A DNA stretch of 64,000 nt, taken from Acetobacterium woodii (lineage in GTDB: Bacteria; Bacillota; Clostridia; Eubacteriales; Eubacteriaceae). Positions 7,473-16,432 of the stretch are shown here, in pieces (the first letter of the stretch is position 1; every line of letters begins with the position of its first letter). The stretch covers positions 1-64,000 of the forward strand of contig JACQZP010000027.1 in the NCBI GenBank assembly GCA_016213825.1. The letters run 5' to 3'. The notes under the pieces are model-generated. The model made no database searches. It saw only the letters and a program-made list of their open reading frames with translations, and had not been told where the DNA came from. The position numbers and the translations under genes are program-made.

Positions 7473-8291
7473 TCATGTGATCTTAAAATCTTTTTTACTA
7501 TAGCTCACAAAGGTCATGATAACCACAATGATCACCATACCGCCCCATAGGCTGAGGTCCCTTAAATCAATTCCCCTTGCGATAATACGACTGGGATCAA
7601 AAAGATTTAACGGCGACAGCACCTTTAAAAATTCAACGGCATCTGCCAGCGATGAAATAACGCCCATCAAATAGGTTCCCAGCACCAGCGCAATGGCCAC
7701 TGTCCGAGCTTTCCAGAGGTTAGCTATAATCGCCGAGAAAAAAAATCCCAGGGCCATGAAAATAATCCCGATAACAAAGGTTCCTAAATAGATTTGGCTA
7801 ACCTGAAACAACATCTCCCAAACTGCCTGGCTTCCGGTACTGAAGATCAGCGCCAGAATTAGAGCCAAGGCCCATAGGATCATCACCAGCATTCCATAGG
7901 CCCAAAAATTAGCCGCCATTTTTTCTGCGACAATCCCAGACCGGGTAATCGGCTGGGCATAAAGATATGTGATGGTCCCATCACGTTCTTCTTTATTTAA
8001 TGATGCGGCTCCCCGCAATGACGCATAGATAACCACTGCTACATTGAAATATTGCATCACAAACGCAAAATAGATGGTGACATTAGAAAAAATCGGCACC
8101 CGGGCCAAACCAAATAATGCCAATAGCGGCATCGGAAATACACTCCGATTAACTTCAATCAGATCCGCAAGAACGCCCGCTTTCATAAATGGAAAAAAGG
8201 CCATTACTATAATCAGAATCAGTGCCAGTATTCCGGTCCACAACACCAATCCCCGAAAAAGCGATTTAAATTCCGATTTCAAGAGTGTCAC
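7473..8291 (-). CDS. ABC-2 type exporter permease
   Basis: 272 residues with about six membrane segments (near 15-37, 55-80, 98-125, 135-165, 175-200 and 240-262), the usual build of an ABC-2 permease subunit. I chose the GTG at 8291 because GGAGG lies 8 nt before it; ATGs at 8297 and 8309 have poor spacing. The start overlaps the end of the ATPase gene by 26 nt, so the two are translationally coupled. Export substrate unknown. Confidence 0.85.
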   Translation of the reverse strand: MTLLKSEFKSLFRGLVLWTGILALILIIVMAFFPFMKAGVLADLIEVNRSVFPMPLLALFGLARVPIFSNVTIYFAFVMQYFNVAVVIYASLRGAASLNKEERDGTITYLYAQPITRSGIVAEKMAANFWAYGMLVMILWALALILALIFSTGSQAVWEMLFQVSQIYLGTFVIGIIFMALGFFFSAIIANLWKARTVAIALVLGTYLMGVISSLADAVEFLKVLSPLNLFDPSRIIARGIDLRDLSLWGGMVIIVVIMTFVSYSKKDFKIT

Positions 8292-9171
8292 TGCCATGTC
8301 CTCCTTCATAGTAATCTAAAAACTCATCTTCCAGGGAGGCATTCTTGATCGTCACATCTTTCAGGGTCATCATACTCAATGTTTTTAGAAGCTTCTCCAC
8401 ATCACCTTCATATGAGAATTTCACACTTTTTTCCGTTACATTCAACATCCGCCCACCTAAAATCTCAAGATCTCTAAAATCAAAGGCTTCACCCCAGAGT
8501 TCCACAATCTTGACCTTTTTGCGTACTTTTGTCAGATCTTCAATCCGAATCACGCGTCCTTCTTTAAGCAGCGCCACCCGAGTGCAATAGTCCTGAATCT
8601 CAGTCAGGCTATTGCTGGCTAAAAAAATGGAGGTTCCCTTTTGATTGGCTTCTCTAAGCAGCTCAAAAACCTGTCGTTTTGCAGCAGGATCCAATCCCTT
8701 CCCCGGATCATCCAAAATCAACAACCGTGGTTCATGAACCATCGCACAGGCAATGCCAATCTTCTTTTGGTCGCTGATGGATAATTCAACCCAGGGCCTG
8801 GTCGATTCTATTTCCAATGCTTCATAAAGTGATAACATGGACGCTTCTGATTGAATACGATGAAAAGCCAGGGTCGTTTTTAATAACTCCCCGGCCGTTA
8901 CGTCTGGACTGTAATGAACATCTGATGGCACATAGCCGACTTTTTTTTTGATTTTTGCCGAATTTTTGGCGCAATTCAACTCAAATATAGTCGCATGCCC
9001 AATGTTCGGGAAAATAAAATTGAGTAACAGCTTGATCAATGTGGATTTGCCAGCGCCGATTGGCCCGACCAATCCATATATCTCGCCTTCTTCTACCAAT
9101 AAATTTACATTTTTTAGAGCCAGGGTTTGCCCATAGTTTTTGGTCAAATGAACGGTCTCGATAATTTTCAT
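8266..9171 (-). CDS. ABC exporter ATPase with degenerate catalytic motifs
   Basis: 301 residues. The Walker A loop (G36-x4-GKS, 36-43) is intact. The signature reads L-S-I-S-D (130-134) instead of LSGGQ; Walker B ends D154-D155, so the catalytic Glu is Asp; the H-loop position is Asn187. Related exporter ATPases with LSLGN-type signatures keep Glu and His, so this copy may bind ATP but hydrolyse it slowly. The C-terminal domain after residue 215 is typical of exporter ATPases. It forms an operon with the permease. Confidence 0.85.
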   Translation of the reverse strand: MKIIETVHLTKNYGQTLALKNVNLLVEEGEIYGLVGPIGAGKSTLIKLLLNFIFPNIGHATIFELNCAKNSAKIKKKVGYVPSDVHYSPDVTAGELLKTTLAFHRIQSEASMLSLYEALEIESTRPWVELSISDQKKIGIACAMVHEPRLLILDDPGKGLDPAAKRQVFELLREANQKGTSIFLASNSLTEIQDYCTRVALLKEGRVIRIEDLTKVRKKVKIVELWGEAFDFRDLEILGGRMLNVTEKSVKFSYEGDVEKLLKTLSMMTLKDVTIKNASLEDEFLDYYEGGHGSDTLEIGI

Positions 9172-9233
9172 AAGAATCTTTCCTCCATCTTATAAAGGAA
9201 TCAGTGTTCTTGCTCAATCTATCTCGTCAACCT

Positions 9234-9262
9234 ATTGTAACGTATTACTTAAAAAAGGTAAA
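9234..9262 (-). promoter_or_regulatory. Predicted promoter of the ABC exporter
   Basis: Minus strand TTTACC (9257-9262), 17 nt, TACAAT (9234-9239), about 60 bp before the ATPase start. Assigned by consensus and spacing only. Confidence 0.45.
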
Positions 9263-9292
9263 GTCCTGGCTATTTTTCATCTTTTTTGACAC

Positions 9293-9324
9293 AAAAAATC
9301 CCCATCTAAATTAATAAATGGGGT
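9293..9324 (-). terminator. Terminator of the lipoylation operon
   Basis: CCCCAT (9300-9305) and ATGGGG (9318-9323) form a short GC stem followed on the minus strand by six T residues (9293-9298), 9 bp after the lplA stop. Confidence 0.8.
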
Positions 9325-9332
9325 ACACTCAA

Positions 9333-10313
9333 TTAGCAAATAATATCTGCCAGTTCGTCCATGTTAATATTGTAAAAGCCGTGTTTGATATTACATTGTT
9401 CAATGGCTTTTTTGATGCTTTCTTTTTCGTAGTTGGTGCCAATTAATGCGTCACTCAGAACAGAAATGTCCATGGTTCCGAAGAAGTCGCCGTAGATGTG
9501 GCAATCCGTTATTTTACCCTTATTCACATCCAGTTTGAATTCCATTTTACCGCCATCAAACCGTCCGGTTCTGGTGATGTTGAATTTTGGAGAGGTTCCA
9601 TAATTCCATTCCCAGCTTTCAAATTTTTCTTTAGCAATGGTTTTGATCCGATCCTGATCCGCCAGTGTAAGATTATATTCTTTATGAGAACCTTGCATGA
9701 TACTGTCCACCATCAGTTTTCTGAAGGTATCTGTGTTCACTGGCCGGTTTAGGTGATCAGAAATATTTGTCACCCGTTCCTTAACGGATTTAATCCCCTT
9801 AGAAATAATTTTGTAGTCATCCACAGTGAGGCACTTCACCATCTGTTCAAAATCGGTGTTGAATAACAAGGAACCGTGATGGAGGGTATAGCCATTTAAC
9901 ATACATTGGGCATTACCAGAAAACTTTTTGCCATGAATGACCAGATCATTTCTGCTGTTGAATTCTGCCGGTACATCCAACTTTTTTAGCCCGTCAATAA
10001 CCGGACCGATGTATTTATTGAAATCAATGGATTCACCTACACCTTTGGTGATAAAGCTAAATTGCCAGCCGCCCATATCGGTATAAATAGTCCCACCGCC
10101 AGTGATGCGCCGGACTACGTTGATTCCATTTTCTTTAGCAACGTGTTCATTTATTTCTTCGATGGTATTCTGGTATTTACCAATCATCAATGTCGGTTCG
10201 GTTCGCCAGAAAATAAAGACCTGATCCTCGGGCAATTGCTTTTCGGTGATAAGATAGTATTCCAGGGCAAAATTATAAAAGGGATCTGTTGAGTTGTTCT
10301 CGACATAAATCAT
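9333..10313 (-). CDS. lplA: Lipoate-protein ligase A
   Basis: 326 residues. LplA activates lipoate (or octanoate) with ATP and transfers it to the lysine of a lipoyl domain. The lipoate-binding R-R-x-T-G-G-G motif is at 68-74, the G-K-K-F-S-G-N-A-Q segment with the catalytic Lys at about 127-135, and the C-terminal accessory domain at about 250-326. Its start overlaps the lipA stop (ATGA), with GGAGG 9 nt before the ATG. Fourth gene of the lipoylation operon and clearly paralogous to the first. Confidence 0.93.
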   Translation of the reverse strand: MIYVENNSTDPFYNFALEYYLITEKQLPEDQVFIFWRTEPTLMIGKYQNTIEEINEHVAKENGINVVRRITGGGTIYTDMGGWQFSFITKGVGESIDFNKYIGPVIDGLKKLDVPAEFNSRNDLVIHGKKFSGNAQCMLNGYTLHHGSLLFNTDFEQMVKCLTVDDYKIISKGIKSVKERVTNISDHLNRPVNTDTFRKLMVDSIMQGSHKEYNLTLADQDRIKTIAKEKFESWEWNYGTSPKFNITRTGRFDGGKMEFKLDVNKGKITDCHIYGDFFGTMDISVLSDALIGTNYEKESIKKAIEQCNIKHGFYNINMDELADIIC

Positions 10314-11167
10314 TTTATTTTGCCTCCTGCAAGTGCTTCTTCCGCCCGGTAGGAGCTGCGAACCAGGGGACTACTGGCAATATAATGAAACCCTTTTTCT
10401 TCACCGATCTTTTTATATTCTTCGAACTTTTCAGGGGTCACATAGCATTTGACACTGATATGTTTTGCTGATGGCCGCAGATACTGACCGATCGTAAAAA
10501 TATCACAGCCCGCTTTAAGACTATCATCCATGACCTGATAAACCTGTTCATCGGTTTCCCCAAGCCCAACCATAATACCGGTTTTGGTTTTGATATGAGG
10601 TGCTCTCTTCTTTACATACTGTATCACGTACATCGATCGATCATAATCTGCTTCCGGGCGAACCCCCAGGTATAATTCCCTGACAGTTTCAACATTATGA
10701 TTAATAACATCCGGCTTTGCTCCAATGACGATATCCAAATGTTTGTCCACGCCTCTGAGATCCGGGATCAGCACTTCTATGGAAACTCCAGGATTTAATT
10801 TCCGAACCGCATTGATGGTGTTTGCAAAGTGTTTGGCTCCGCCATCCTCCAAATCATCCCGGGTGACGCTGGTGATGACCACGTGCTTTAAATCCAGGGC
10901 ATTTACGGCCTCGGCCAGATGCTGGGGTTCATTGGGATCGACCGGCTCCACCACCCCACTGGACACATTGCAAAATCGGCAGTGTCGGGTACAGATATTT
11001 CCCAGAATCATAAATGTGGCGGTCCGTTTTTTATAGCACTCCCCTAAGCTGGGGCAATTGGCTTCTTTACAAACCGTGTTAAGTTTTAGTTTGGCCATGA
11101 GCCCACTGACTTCATCCACAGCCTCCTTATTGTAGCTGACCTTTAACCATGCTGGTTTCTTTTCCAT
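10310..11167 (-). CDS. lipA: Lipoyl synthase
   Basis: 285 residues. LipA inserts two sulfurs into a protein-bound octanoyl group, using one 4Fe-4S cluster for radical chemistry and sacrificing the other. Both clusters' ligands are present: auxiliary C33-x4-C38-x5-C44 and radical SAM C59-x3-C63-x2-C66. The C-terminal R-S-S-Y motif that ligates the auxiliary cluster is near residue 272. AGAGG precedes the ATG by 5 nt. It lies between the lipoyl carrier gene and lplA. Confidence 0.95.
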   Translation of the reverse strand: MEKKPAWLKVSYNKEAVDEVSGLMAKLKLNTVCKEANCPSLGECYKKRTATFMILGNICTRHCRFCNVSSGVVEPVDPNEPQHLAEAVNALDLKHVVITSVTRDDLEDGGAKHFANTINAVRKLNPGVSIEVLIPDLRGVDKHLDIVIGAKPDVINHNVETVRELYLGVRPEADYDRSMYVIQYVKKRAPHIKTKTGIMVGLGETDEQVYQVMDDSLKAGCDIFTIGQYLRPSAKHISVKCYVTPEKFEEYKKIGEEKGFHYIASSPLVRSSYRAEEALAGGKIK

Positions 11168-11180
11168 TTTGGCCTCTTAA

Positions 11181-11420
11181 TTAATCACAGTTGATGACAG
11201 CAATGATTTCATCAGCTTTAATTTCATCGCCAGCTTCAAAAAAGATCTCTTCCAAAACACCGGATTCCATACTTTCGACTTCGCTGACGACCTTTTCGGT
11301 TTCAATCTCGAAAAGCACATCACCCTTTTTCACCATATCCCCTGTTTCTTTATTCCAGGCCGCCAACACCGCAGTTTCCATTTGTTCACTTAATTTTGGC
11401 ATTTGAATATTTTTTTTCAT
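11181..11420 (-). CDS. Free-standing lipoyl carrier protein
   Basis: 79 residues, essentially one biotinyl/lipoyl domain. The modified lysine should be K43 in the E-T-E-K-V hairpin turn, the usual form in E2 lipoyl domains (D-K-A/E-K-V). There is no E2 catalytic domain or linker. Flanked by two lipoate ligases and lipoyl synthase with gaps of 22 and 13 bp, it is probably their substrate. GcvH-type function is less likely: GcvH is about 125 residues with a different turn. The enzyme it serves is not in the window. Confidence 0.88.
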   Translation of the reverse strand: MKKNIQMPKLSEQMETAVLAAWNKETGDMVKKGDVLFEIETEKVVSEVESMESGVLEEIFFEAGDEIKADEIIAVINCD

Positions 11421-11442
11421 CTGACTTCTCCTTTTTTGTATT

Positions 11443-12423
11443 CTAAAGAAAACAATTAATTAGATTGTCTATCTTTATTTGAGCTGATTCATTAAACTGG
11501 CTTTCTTCCAGTTTATGTAAGATTTCTTGATAACCATATCTGGTTCCGGTAAGACTCTCGATCAATTCAGTATTTTCCAAACCGTCTATAATTACTTCAC
11601 CTTTGGCAATTTTACCTTTAATAATTTCCAGTTTCACATCAATCTGTATTTTTATTCCCTTCGCATTTAAAACTGCACTATCCTTTTCGAATGAAAACTT
11701 CGGCGATTGACCATAGTTCCATTCCCACTGCGAATATTTTTCAACCATCAGGGTCTTTATAGCTTGAATATCTTCTTCAGTCAGACTTACCTTTTCAAAT
11801 CCATCCGGCAATAGTTTTTCAAGCAATATGTCCTTAAAGGCCGCCATTGTCATAGATTGATCAGTCATATGTTTTTTTATATTGGTAACATCGCTTCTAA
11901 CCGATTTAACCGACTTAGAGGTGATTTTTCCGGCGGTGGTTTTCAACAGATTTTTAAGTAAGCTAAGATCCGAATTATACAGCAGGGTACCGTGATGAAG
12001 AATGCGTCCCTTTTTGACCGTTTGGGCAGACCCGGATATCTTCTGCCCCCCAATGGCAATATCGCTGGTTCTTCTTTTTACTGCCGGTATTCCCATTTCA
12101 TTTAGCGCTTTAATGACCGGTATCAAAAATCGCTCATAATCGGCATACCCTTCTTTTTGATTCGTGATGAATGAATAATTGAGATTCTGCGCATCATGAA
12201 AAACGGTCCCTCCGCCGGTGTTTCGTCTGACCACCGGAATCCCTGATTCCTCTATTGCTCTTATATTTATTTCCTCGAAAACATTCTGGTGTTTTCCCAG
12301 AACAATGCTGTTGGAATTTCTCCAGAGCAACAGATATGCGGACTCTGTGAAATTTTTAAACAGATATTCTTCCAGTGCAAGGTTAAAATAAACGTCTTCG
12401 TTGGTGTTGTCAACAACTTTCAA
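11443..12423 (-). CDS. lplA: Lipoate-protein ligase A, second copy
   Basis: 326 residues, first gene of the lipoylation operon and a paralogue of the last. It has the R-R-N-T-G-G-G lipoate-binding motif (about 67-73) and a G-Q-K-I-S-G-S-A-Q lysine loop. I place the start at the TTG at 12423: AGGAG lies 7 nt upstream and the protein then begins M-K-V-V-D-N-T-N-E-D, a family-typical N-terminus. An in-frame TTG 21 nt upstream lies 5' of that ribosome site. Two ligases may divide lipoate and octanoate, or different acceptor domains. Confidence 0.9.
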   Translation of the reverse strand: MKVVDNTNEDVYFNLALEEYLFKNFTESAYLLLWRNSNSIVLGKHQNVFEEINIRAIEESGIPVVRRNTGGGTVFHDAQNLNYSFITNQKEGYADYERFLIPVIKALNEMGIPAVKRRTSDIAIGGQKISGSAQTVKKGRILHHGTLLYNSDLSLLKNLLKTTAGKITSKSVKSVRSDVTNIKKHMTDQSMTMAAFKDILLEKLLPDGFEKVSLTEEDIQAIKTLMVEKYSQWEWNYGQSPKFSFEKDSAVLNAKGIKIQIDVKLEIIKGKIAKGEVIIDGLENTELIESLTGTRYGYQEILHKLEESQFNESAQIKIDNLINCFL

Positions 12424-12638
12424 TAACAATCTCCTCACTTTCAAATCACATGAGCATGCTTATTTTTCGCACCTGAAATATGACTATTATTTTATCCGAG
12501 AATAGCTTTATCGTCTACTTTATTTTGGTCATCTTTCTGACCCTGAATGAAACCAGTCTTACTGCGTGTTCTGTCAGGACTTAAATAATAGGTAATTCAT
12601 CCTGTAATATGATAAAATAAGTGCTTGGAGGAATGAAA

Positions 12639-13772
12639 ATGAACCGAAAACTTTTACTTGTAACAGCACTTATTTTAAGCGTCGTTTTTATCTTTTCCGG
12701 TTGCCAATTACTAAGCGGCAACCATACCACGTTTACCCCTAAAGATTCGTTGGCCGTTCATTTTTTGGATGTCGGTCAGGGCGATGCCATCCTGCTGGTG
12801 GATCGTGATCAGACCATGTTGATTGATGGCGGTACGCCGGAAAACGGCGACGATATTGTCCGCTACCTTAATAATTTGGGGATTACGCAGCTAGACTACG
12901 TTATCGCCACCCATAACCACAATGACCATGCTGGCGGGCTGACCGATGTAGTTGCCCAGCTTGATGTGGCCAATTTATATGTAACCAACTCAAAAGAAAC
13001 GGAAGCTTCAAAAAACCTGATTGCTAAAGCTAAGTCCAAAAACATCCCTATTTCCACCCCCAGTCCGGGAACAACCCTGACTTTTGGCGGCTCGACCATC
13101 AACTTTTTAGGACCCCTCAGTGTTCACGAGGACGTTAATGACGACTCCATTGTTATGAAGGTCACTCATGGCAATCATCGCTTTCTTTTTACTGGTGATA
13201 TGGAAGCAACAGCTGAAAAAGAATTGCTGGCTCAAAATCTGGATCTGTCCGCCGATGTGCTCAAAGTTGGTCATCATGGCAGTTATTCATCCACCGGTTA
13301 TGTCTTTTTGCGGGCAGTGAACCCCCGGTATGCGGTGATTTCCTGCGGTGTTAACAACGACTACGGCCACCCCCATGAAGAAACCCTGAGCCGTCTCAAT
13401 GATGTGGGCTCCACCATTTTCCGGACCGATCTGGTCGGAACTATCGTAGCCACCAGTGAAGGCGATCAGCTGACCTTTAACAAAAATGGCGTTACCCCAA
13501 GCCAACCTTATCAGGCGGTGGATAACGGTCTTGGTTCGACAATGCCAACTCAAACGCCTCAGGAAAATACAACCACCGTGGATCAAACACCCCAGGAAAA
13601 CACAACGCCCCCGGTGGCGGCCACCTATATCGGCAACAAGAATTCCCGGGTTTATCATCTGCCCAGCTGTTCTGGTTTGCCGAAAGAATCCAATCGGATT
13701 TATTTAAACAGTCTGGAAGAGGTGCATGCCCTGGGGCTGACGCCTTGCCGAATTTGCAAGCCACCAAGCTAA
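12639..13772 (+). CDS. ComEC-like metallo-beta-lactamase lipoprotein
   Basis: 377 residues. Signal peptide with lipobox F-S-G-C22, so probably a lipoprotein on the outer membrane face. Residues 36-280 are a ComEC/Rec2-type metallo-beta-lactamase domain: F-L-D-V-G-Q-G-D-A, the zinc motif H92-x-H94-x-D96-H97, and later G-H-H-G-S-Y. A low-complexity linker with a repeated T-P-Q-E-N-T follows. The last 45 residues (Y-I-G-N-K-N-S-x-Y-H then C-S-G and C-R-I-C) resemble the small Ada-like metal domain often attached to such proteins. ATG at 12639 has GGAGG 7 nt before it. Probably a secreted nuclease or phosphodiesterase. Confidence 0.85.
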   Translation: MNRKLLLVTALILSVVFIFSGCQLLSGNHTTFTPKDSLAVHFLDVGQGDAILLVDRDQTMLIDGGTPENGDDIVRYLNNLGITQLDYVIATHNHNDHAGGLTDVVAQLDVANLYVTNSKETEASKNLIAKAKSKNIPISTPSPGTTLTFGGSTINFLGPLSVHEDVNDDSIVMKVTHGNHRFLFTGDMEATAEKELLAQNLDLSADVLKVGHHGSYSSTGYVFLRAVNPRYAVISCGVNNDYGHPHEETLSRLNDVGSTIFRTDLVGTIVATSEGDQLTFNKNGVTPSQPYQAVDNGLGSTMPTQTPQENTTTVDQTPQENTTPPVAATYIGNKNSRVYHLPSCSGLPKESNRIYLNSLEEVHALGLTPCRICKPPS

Positions 13773-13792
13773 AACAGCATGAATCTTATCAA

Positions 13793-13845
13793 GGCCAGTG
13801 TTTAGCGATAATCGTTTCCGCTAAACACTGGCCTAAATTTTTTGC
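13793..13845 (+). terminator. Strong terminator of the ComEC-like gene
   Basis: Perfect 15-bp stem, GGCCAGTGTTTAGCG (13793-13807) with its complement (13819-13833), followed by a T-rich tract on the plus strand. Confidence 0.88.
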
Positions 13846-13884
13846 TTTTTTCGTTCTTTTTACATTATGATTGAACTCAATTAA

Positions 13885-14619
13885 TTAACCGGTCACCACA
13901 TCCCGCCGTTTTAACCAGGTGATGGCAAATAGACAAAAACCAGCGATAAAAACAGCGCCAGCGATCAGAAATTGAATTTCTCCCACCGACATCGGTGCCG
14001 CCGGATCGTTGGCTCGCATACCCAGGGTTATTAAAGCGTAGGGAAAGTAGAGGCCATAGCCTTTCGACAACAACGCCAACCCGGCAATCCCACCCATCAG
14101 GGCAATCCCCACCGGTACCGCAAAACTGCGAATCACCAGCGATAGACACAGCTGCAAAGCGCATACCACCATACCACCCAAGGCTCCAAACAACAACCAG
14201 AGCGGTAATTCTGGCGGAATCGGTCCCGCCAGCCCGGCCAAGAATCCCGAAATGATAAACAACAGTCCGATCCAGATCTGAGTCAAAATCACCATTAACC
14301 AACCCATCATCAATTTCGCCATAAATACCTGTGTTATCGGAACCGGGGCGGTCATTACCGCATTCCAATTATGATTGGCATGTTCCAACCGAAACAGATA
14401 GGAAGCGTAGATCCCAATCAATACTGGCAGGAAAAAATAACAGGCAAACAGGGTATGCTGAGTCCACAAGCTGTACCACTCATTCTCCAGCATGTCCAAA
14501 TTATTCAGATAATTGAAGGTTCCCATAAAGGCCGGAATAATGGGAATCAGTAAAAAAGCCAACCACACCGGGCTGTGGCGCATCTTGATCATTTCTGCTT
14601 TTAAAACTCGTATTAACAT
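13885..14619 (-). CDS. ABC permease, bacteriocin-immunity type (LanG-like)
   Basis: 244 residues with about six membrane segments (near 17-38, 55-75, 100-130, 140-165, 170-195 and 210-232). Third gene of an ATPase-permease-permease set, 3 bp after the preceding stop. The arrangement and the near-equal size of the two permeases match LanFEG/BcrAB-like exporters that expel lantibiotics or peptide antibiotics from the membrane. No bacteriocin genes are nearby, so resistance rather than self-immunity is likely. Confidence 0.82.
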   Translation of the reverse strand: MLIRVLKAEMIKMRHSPVWLAFLLIPIIPAFMGTFNYLNNLDMLENEWYSLWTQHTLFACYFFLPVLIGIYASYLFRLEHANHNWNAVMTAPVPITQVFMAKLMMGWLMVILTQIWIGLLFIISGFLAGLAGPIPPELPLWLLFGALGGMVVCALQLCLSLVIRSFAVPVGIALMGGIAGLALLSKGYGLYFPYALITLGMRANDPAAPMSVGEIQFLIAGAVFIAGFCLFAITWLKRRDVVTG

Positions 14620-14622
14620 CGC

Positions 14623-15375
14623 TCAGACCTCCCTTCTGACAAATAAAGTCCGGCCGATTCCATAAATCAGCCCAAAGAAAATTAAAATCAGGCCGAGCCC
14701 AACCCAATCAATGCCCGTCCAGTAAAAATCAGTGGCTCGGGTGGCCTCATCCCAGTTCATCCCCACCTGCATCAGCACCCCGTAATAACTCCACAGAATC
14801 AGCTTTTGAAAGCCCTGGGGGAAAAACATACTGAACAAACCGATAAAACCGCCGACGAGACCCAGGGTCATTGGCACCATCTGATTAGCAACGAGCATCG
14901 AGACCACCTGCTGGAAGGCATAAATGGTCAGACTCACCACCAAGGTAAAAAACAGATAACTCGCCAGCGCCCCCCAGGGCACTGGTCCGCCAAAATGCAG
15001 AACGAAACCCATGCCGATCATAATGGCCAGCTGTCCCAACGCAGCGCTAAGCATATAGATACTGCCCCAGATAAACTTGGCAGCAAAGATCCGCGGAGCC
15101 GGAATAATGGTTTCCAGGAGCTTAAAGGTTTGACCCTTATGCTCCACATCACTGAGACGGGAAGCAACCACCGCGGCGATTACCGGCATGATGATGCAGT
15201 TGAGCATCGGAAACTGGTAGAGAAAAAACATCCAGCCCTGAACCAGGTCATTGGCATCCTTGTTGGAAATAGCCCAGCCCGCCCAGAGTAGCTGAACGGC
15301 CATCATCACCGCCACCACCAGCCAGATCTTGCGCCCCTTTGTTTTTAAGACCTCCATCCCGATTGCGGCGCTCAT
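14623..15375 (-). CDS. ABC permease, bacteriocin-immunity type (LanE-like)
   Basis: 250 residues with six predicted membrane segments starting at about residue 17. Its ATG overlaps the ATPase stop by 4 nt (ATGA), so it is translationally coupled. It presumably pairs with the next permease to form a heterodimeric channel. Substrate is inferred only from family architecture. Confidence 0.82.
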   Translation of the reverse strand: MSAAIGMEVLKTKGRKIWLVVAVMMAVQLLWAGWAISNKDANDLVQGWMFFLYQFPMLNCIIMPVIAAVVASRLSDVEHKGQTFKLLETIIPAPRIFAAKFIWGSIYMLSAALGQLAIMIGMGFVLHFGGPVPWGALASYLFFTLVVSLTIYAFQQVVSMLVANQMVPMTLGLVGGFIGLFSMFFPQGFQKLILWSYYGVLMQVGMNWDEATRATDFYWTGIDWVGLGLILIFFGLIYGIGRTLFVRREV

Positions 15376-16286
15376 AAGCTCACCGCCGTTCCAGTCAGCT
15401 CCAGGAAAATATCCTCCAAGCTCTTTTTACGTTCTTCAATCCGAACCAGACCAATATTATTCTGTCCCAGCACCTTACTGATTTCGGCTATCATCGAATC
15501 CTTCATCTGGGGGATAATCAGATAATCATCCTGTGCTTCCCAGGCCACGCCGTTTTGGCTGAGGAATGATTTGGTCACCTCATTATTCATGGTTCGCACC
15601 GCCAGATGCTGCTGGCTGTACTGGTGCAACTTGGTCAAACTGTCCTGATAAACCAGTTCCCCTTCCCGAATGATCCCCACCCGGGTGGCCAGCTGATCGA
15701 TTTCACTTAAGAGGTGGCTGGAGACGACTACTGTCATTCCAAATTTTCGGGGCAGAGATTGAATCAGTTCCCGCATTTCCTGAATGCCCGCCGGATCCAG
15801 CCCATTGGTGGGTTCATCCAAAATCAGCAGCTTGGGATAGCCCAACAACGCACTGGCTAGCCCCAACCGCTGTTTCATCCCCAACGAATACTGACTGACT
15901 TTTTTGTTCTGCTGATTCTCCAGCCGGACAATTTTTAGAACTTCGGTAATGTTTTGCTTGGGTACTCCCCGCAGGGTTTGAAATATCCGCAGATTTTCCG
16001 CTCCGGTTAGATGTCCGTAATAACTGGGTGACTCAATCAGAGAACCGACATTTTTAAGATTTTCCAAGCGGTTTTTGCTGTTAACTCTTTTTCCGAAAAC
16101 TGTAATCTCCCCTGCCGTCGGTTTGGCCAACCCCAGAATCATCTTAAGCGTCGTCGATTTCCCGGCGCCGTTGGGCCCCAAGAAACCATATATCGCCCCT
16201 TCCGGAACCGATAGATCCACATCCTTGACTCGATAAACACTTCCATATTGTTTGCTGAGACCCTCAGTCTCGATAATATTGCTCAT
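15372..16286 (-). CDS. ABC exporter ATPase (LanF/BcrA-like)
   Basis: 304 residues. Walker A G-P-N-G-A-G-K-S-T, signature Y-S-L-G-M (the form usual in BcrA/LanF ATPases), Walker B L-I-L-D-E-P and H-loop S-S-H are all intact, unlike the ATPase at 8266. The start is placed at 16286, where AAGGAG lies 9 nt upstream; a longer frame to 16328 lacks a ribosome site. It is divergent from the response regulator across 146 bp, an arrangement common for peptide-sensing two-component and exporter modules. Confidence 0.9.
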   Translation of the reverse strand: MSNIIETEGLSKQYGSVYRVKDVDLSVPEGAIYGFLGPNGAGKSTTLKMILGLAKPTAGEITVFGKRVNSKNRLENLKNVGSLIESPSYYGHLTGAENLRIFQTLRGVPKQNITEVLKIVRLENQQNKKVSQYSLGMKQRLGLASALLGYPKLLILDEPTNGLDPAGIQEMRELIQSLPRKFGMTVVVSSHLLSEIDQLATRVGIIREGELVYQDSLTKLHQYSQQHLAVRTMNNEVTKSFLSQNGVAWEAQDDYLIIPQMKDSMIAEISKVLGQNNIGLVRIEERKKSLEDIFLELTGTAVSL

Positions 16287-16408
16287 AACTATGCACTCCT
16301 TCTTTTTTCTACCTTTATGATAGCCCATGAACCTTACGGCGGGTTGTCCCCGGCCTTACTTTTACCTTAATTTTAAGTTCATCCACTAACAGCAACTATT
16401 TTTTCAGG

Positions 16409-16414
16409 TATAAT
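16409..16414 (+). promoter_or_regulatory. Possible -10 box of the two-component operon
   Basis: TATAAT 18 bp before the response-regulator ATG. The best -35 candidate, TAACAG with a 16-nt spacer, is weak, so activation by a regulator is possible. Confidence 0.35.
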
Positions 16415-16432
16415 AACGAAGAGGTGATTCGG

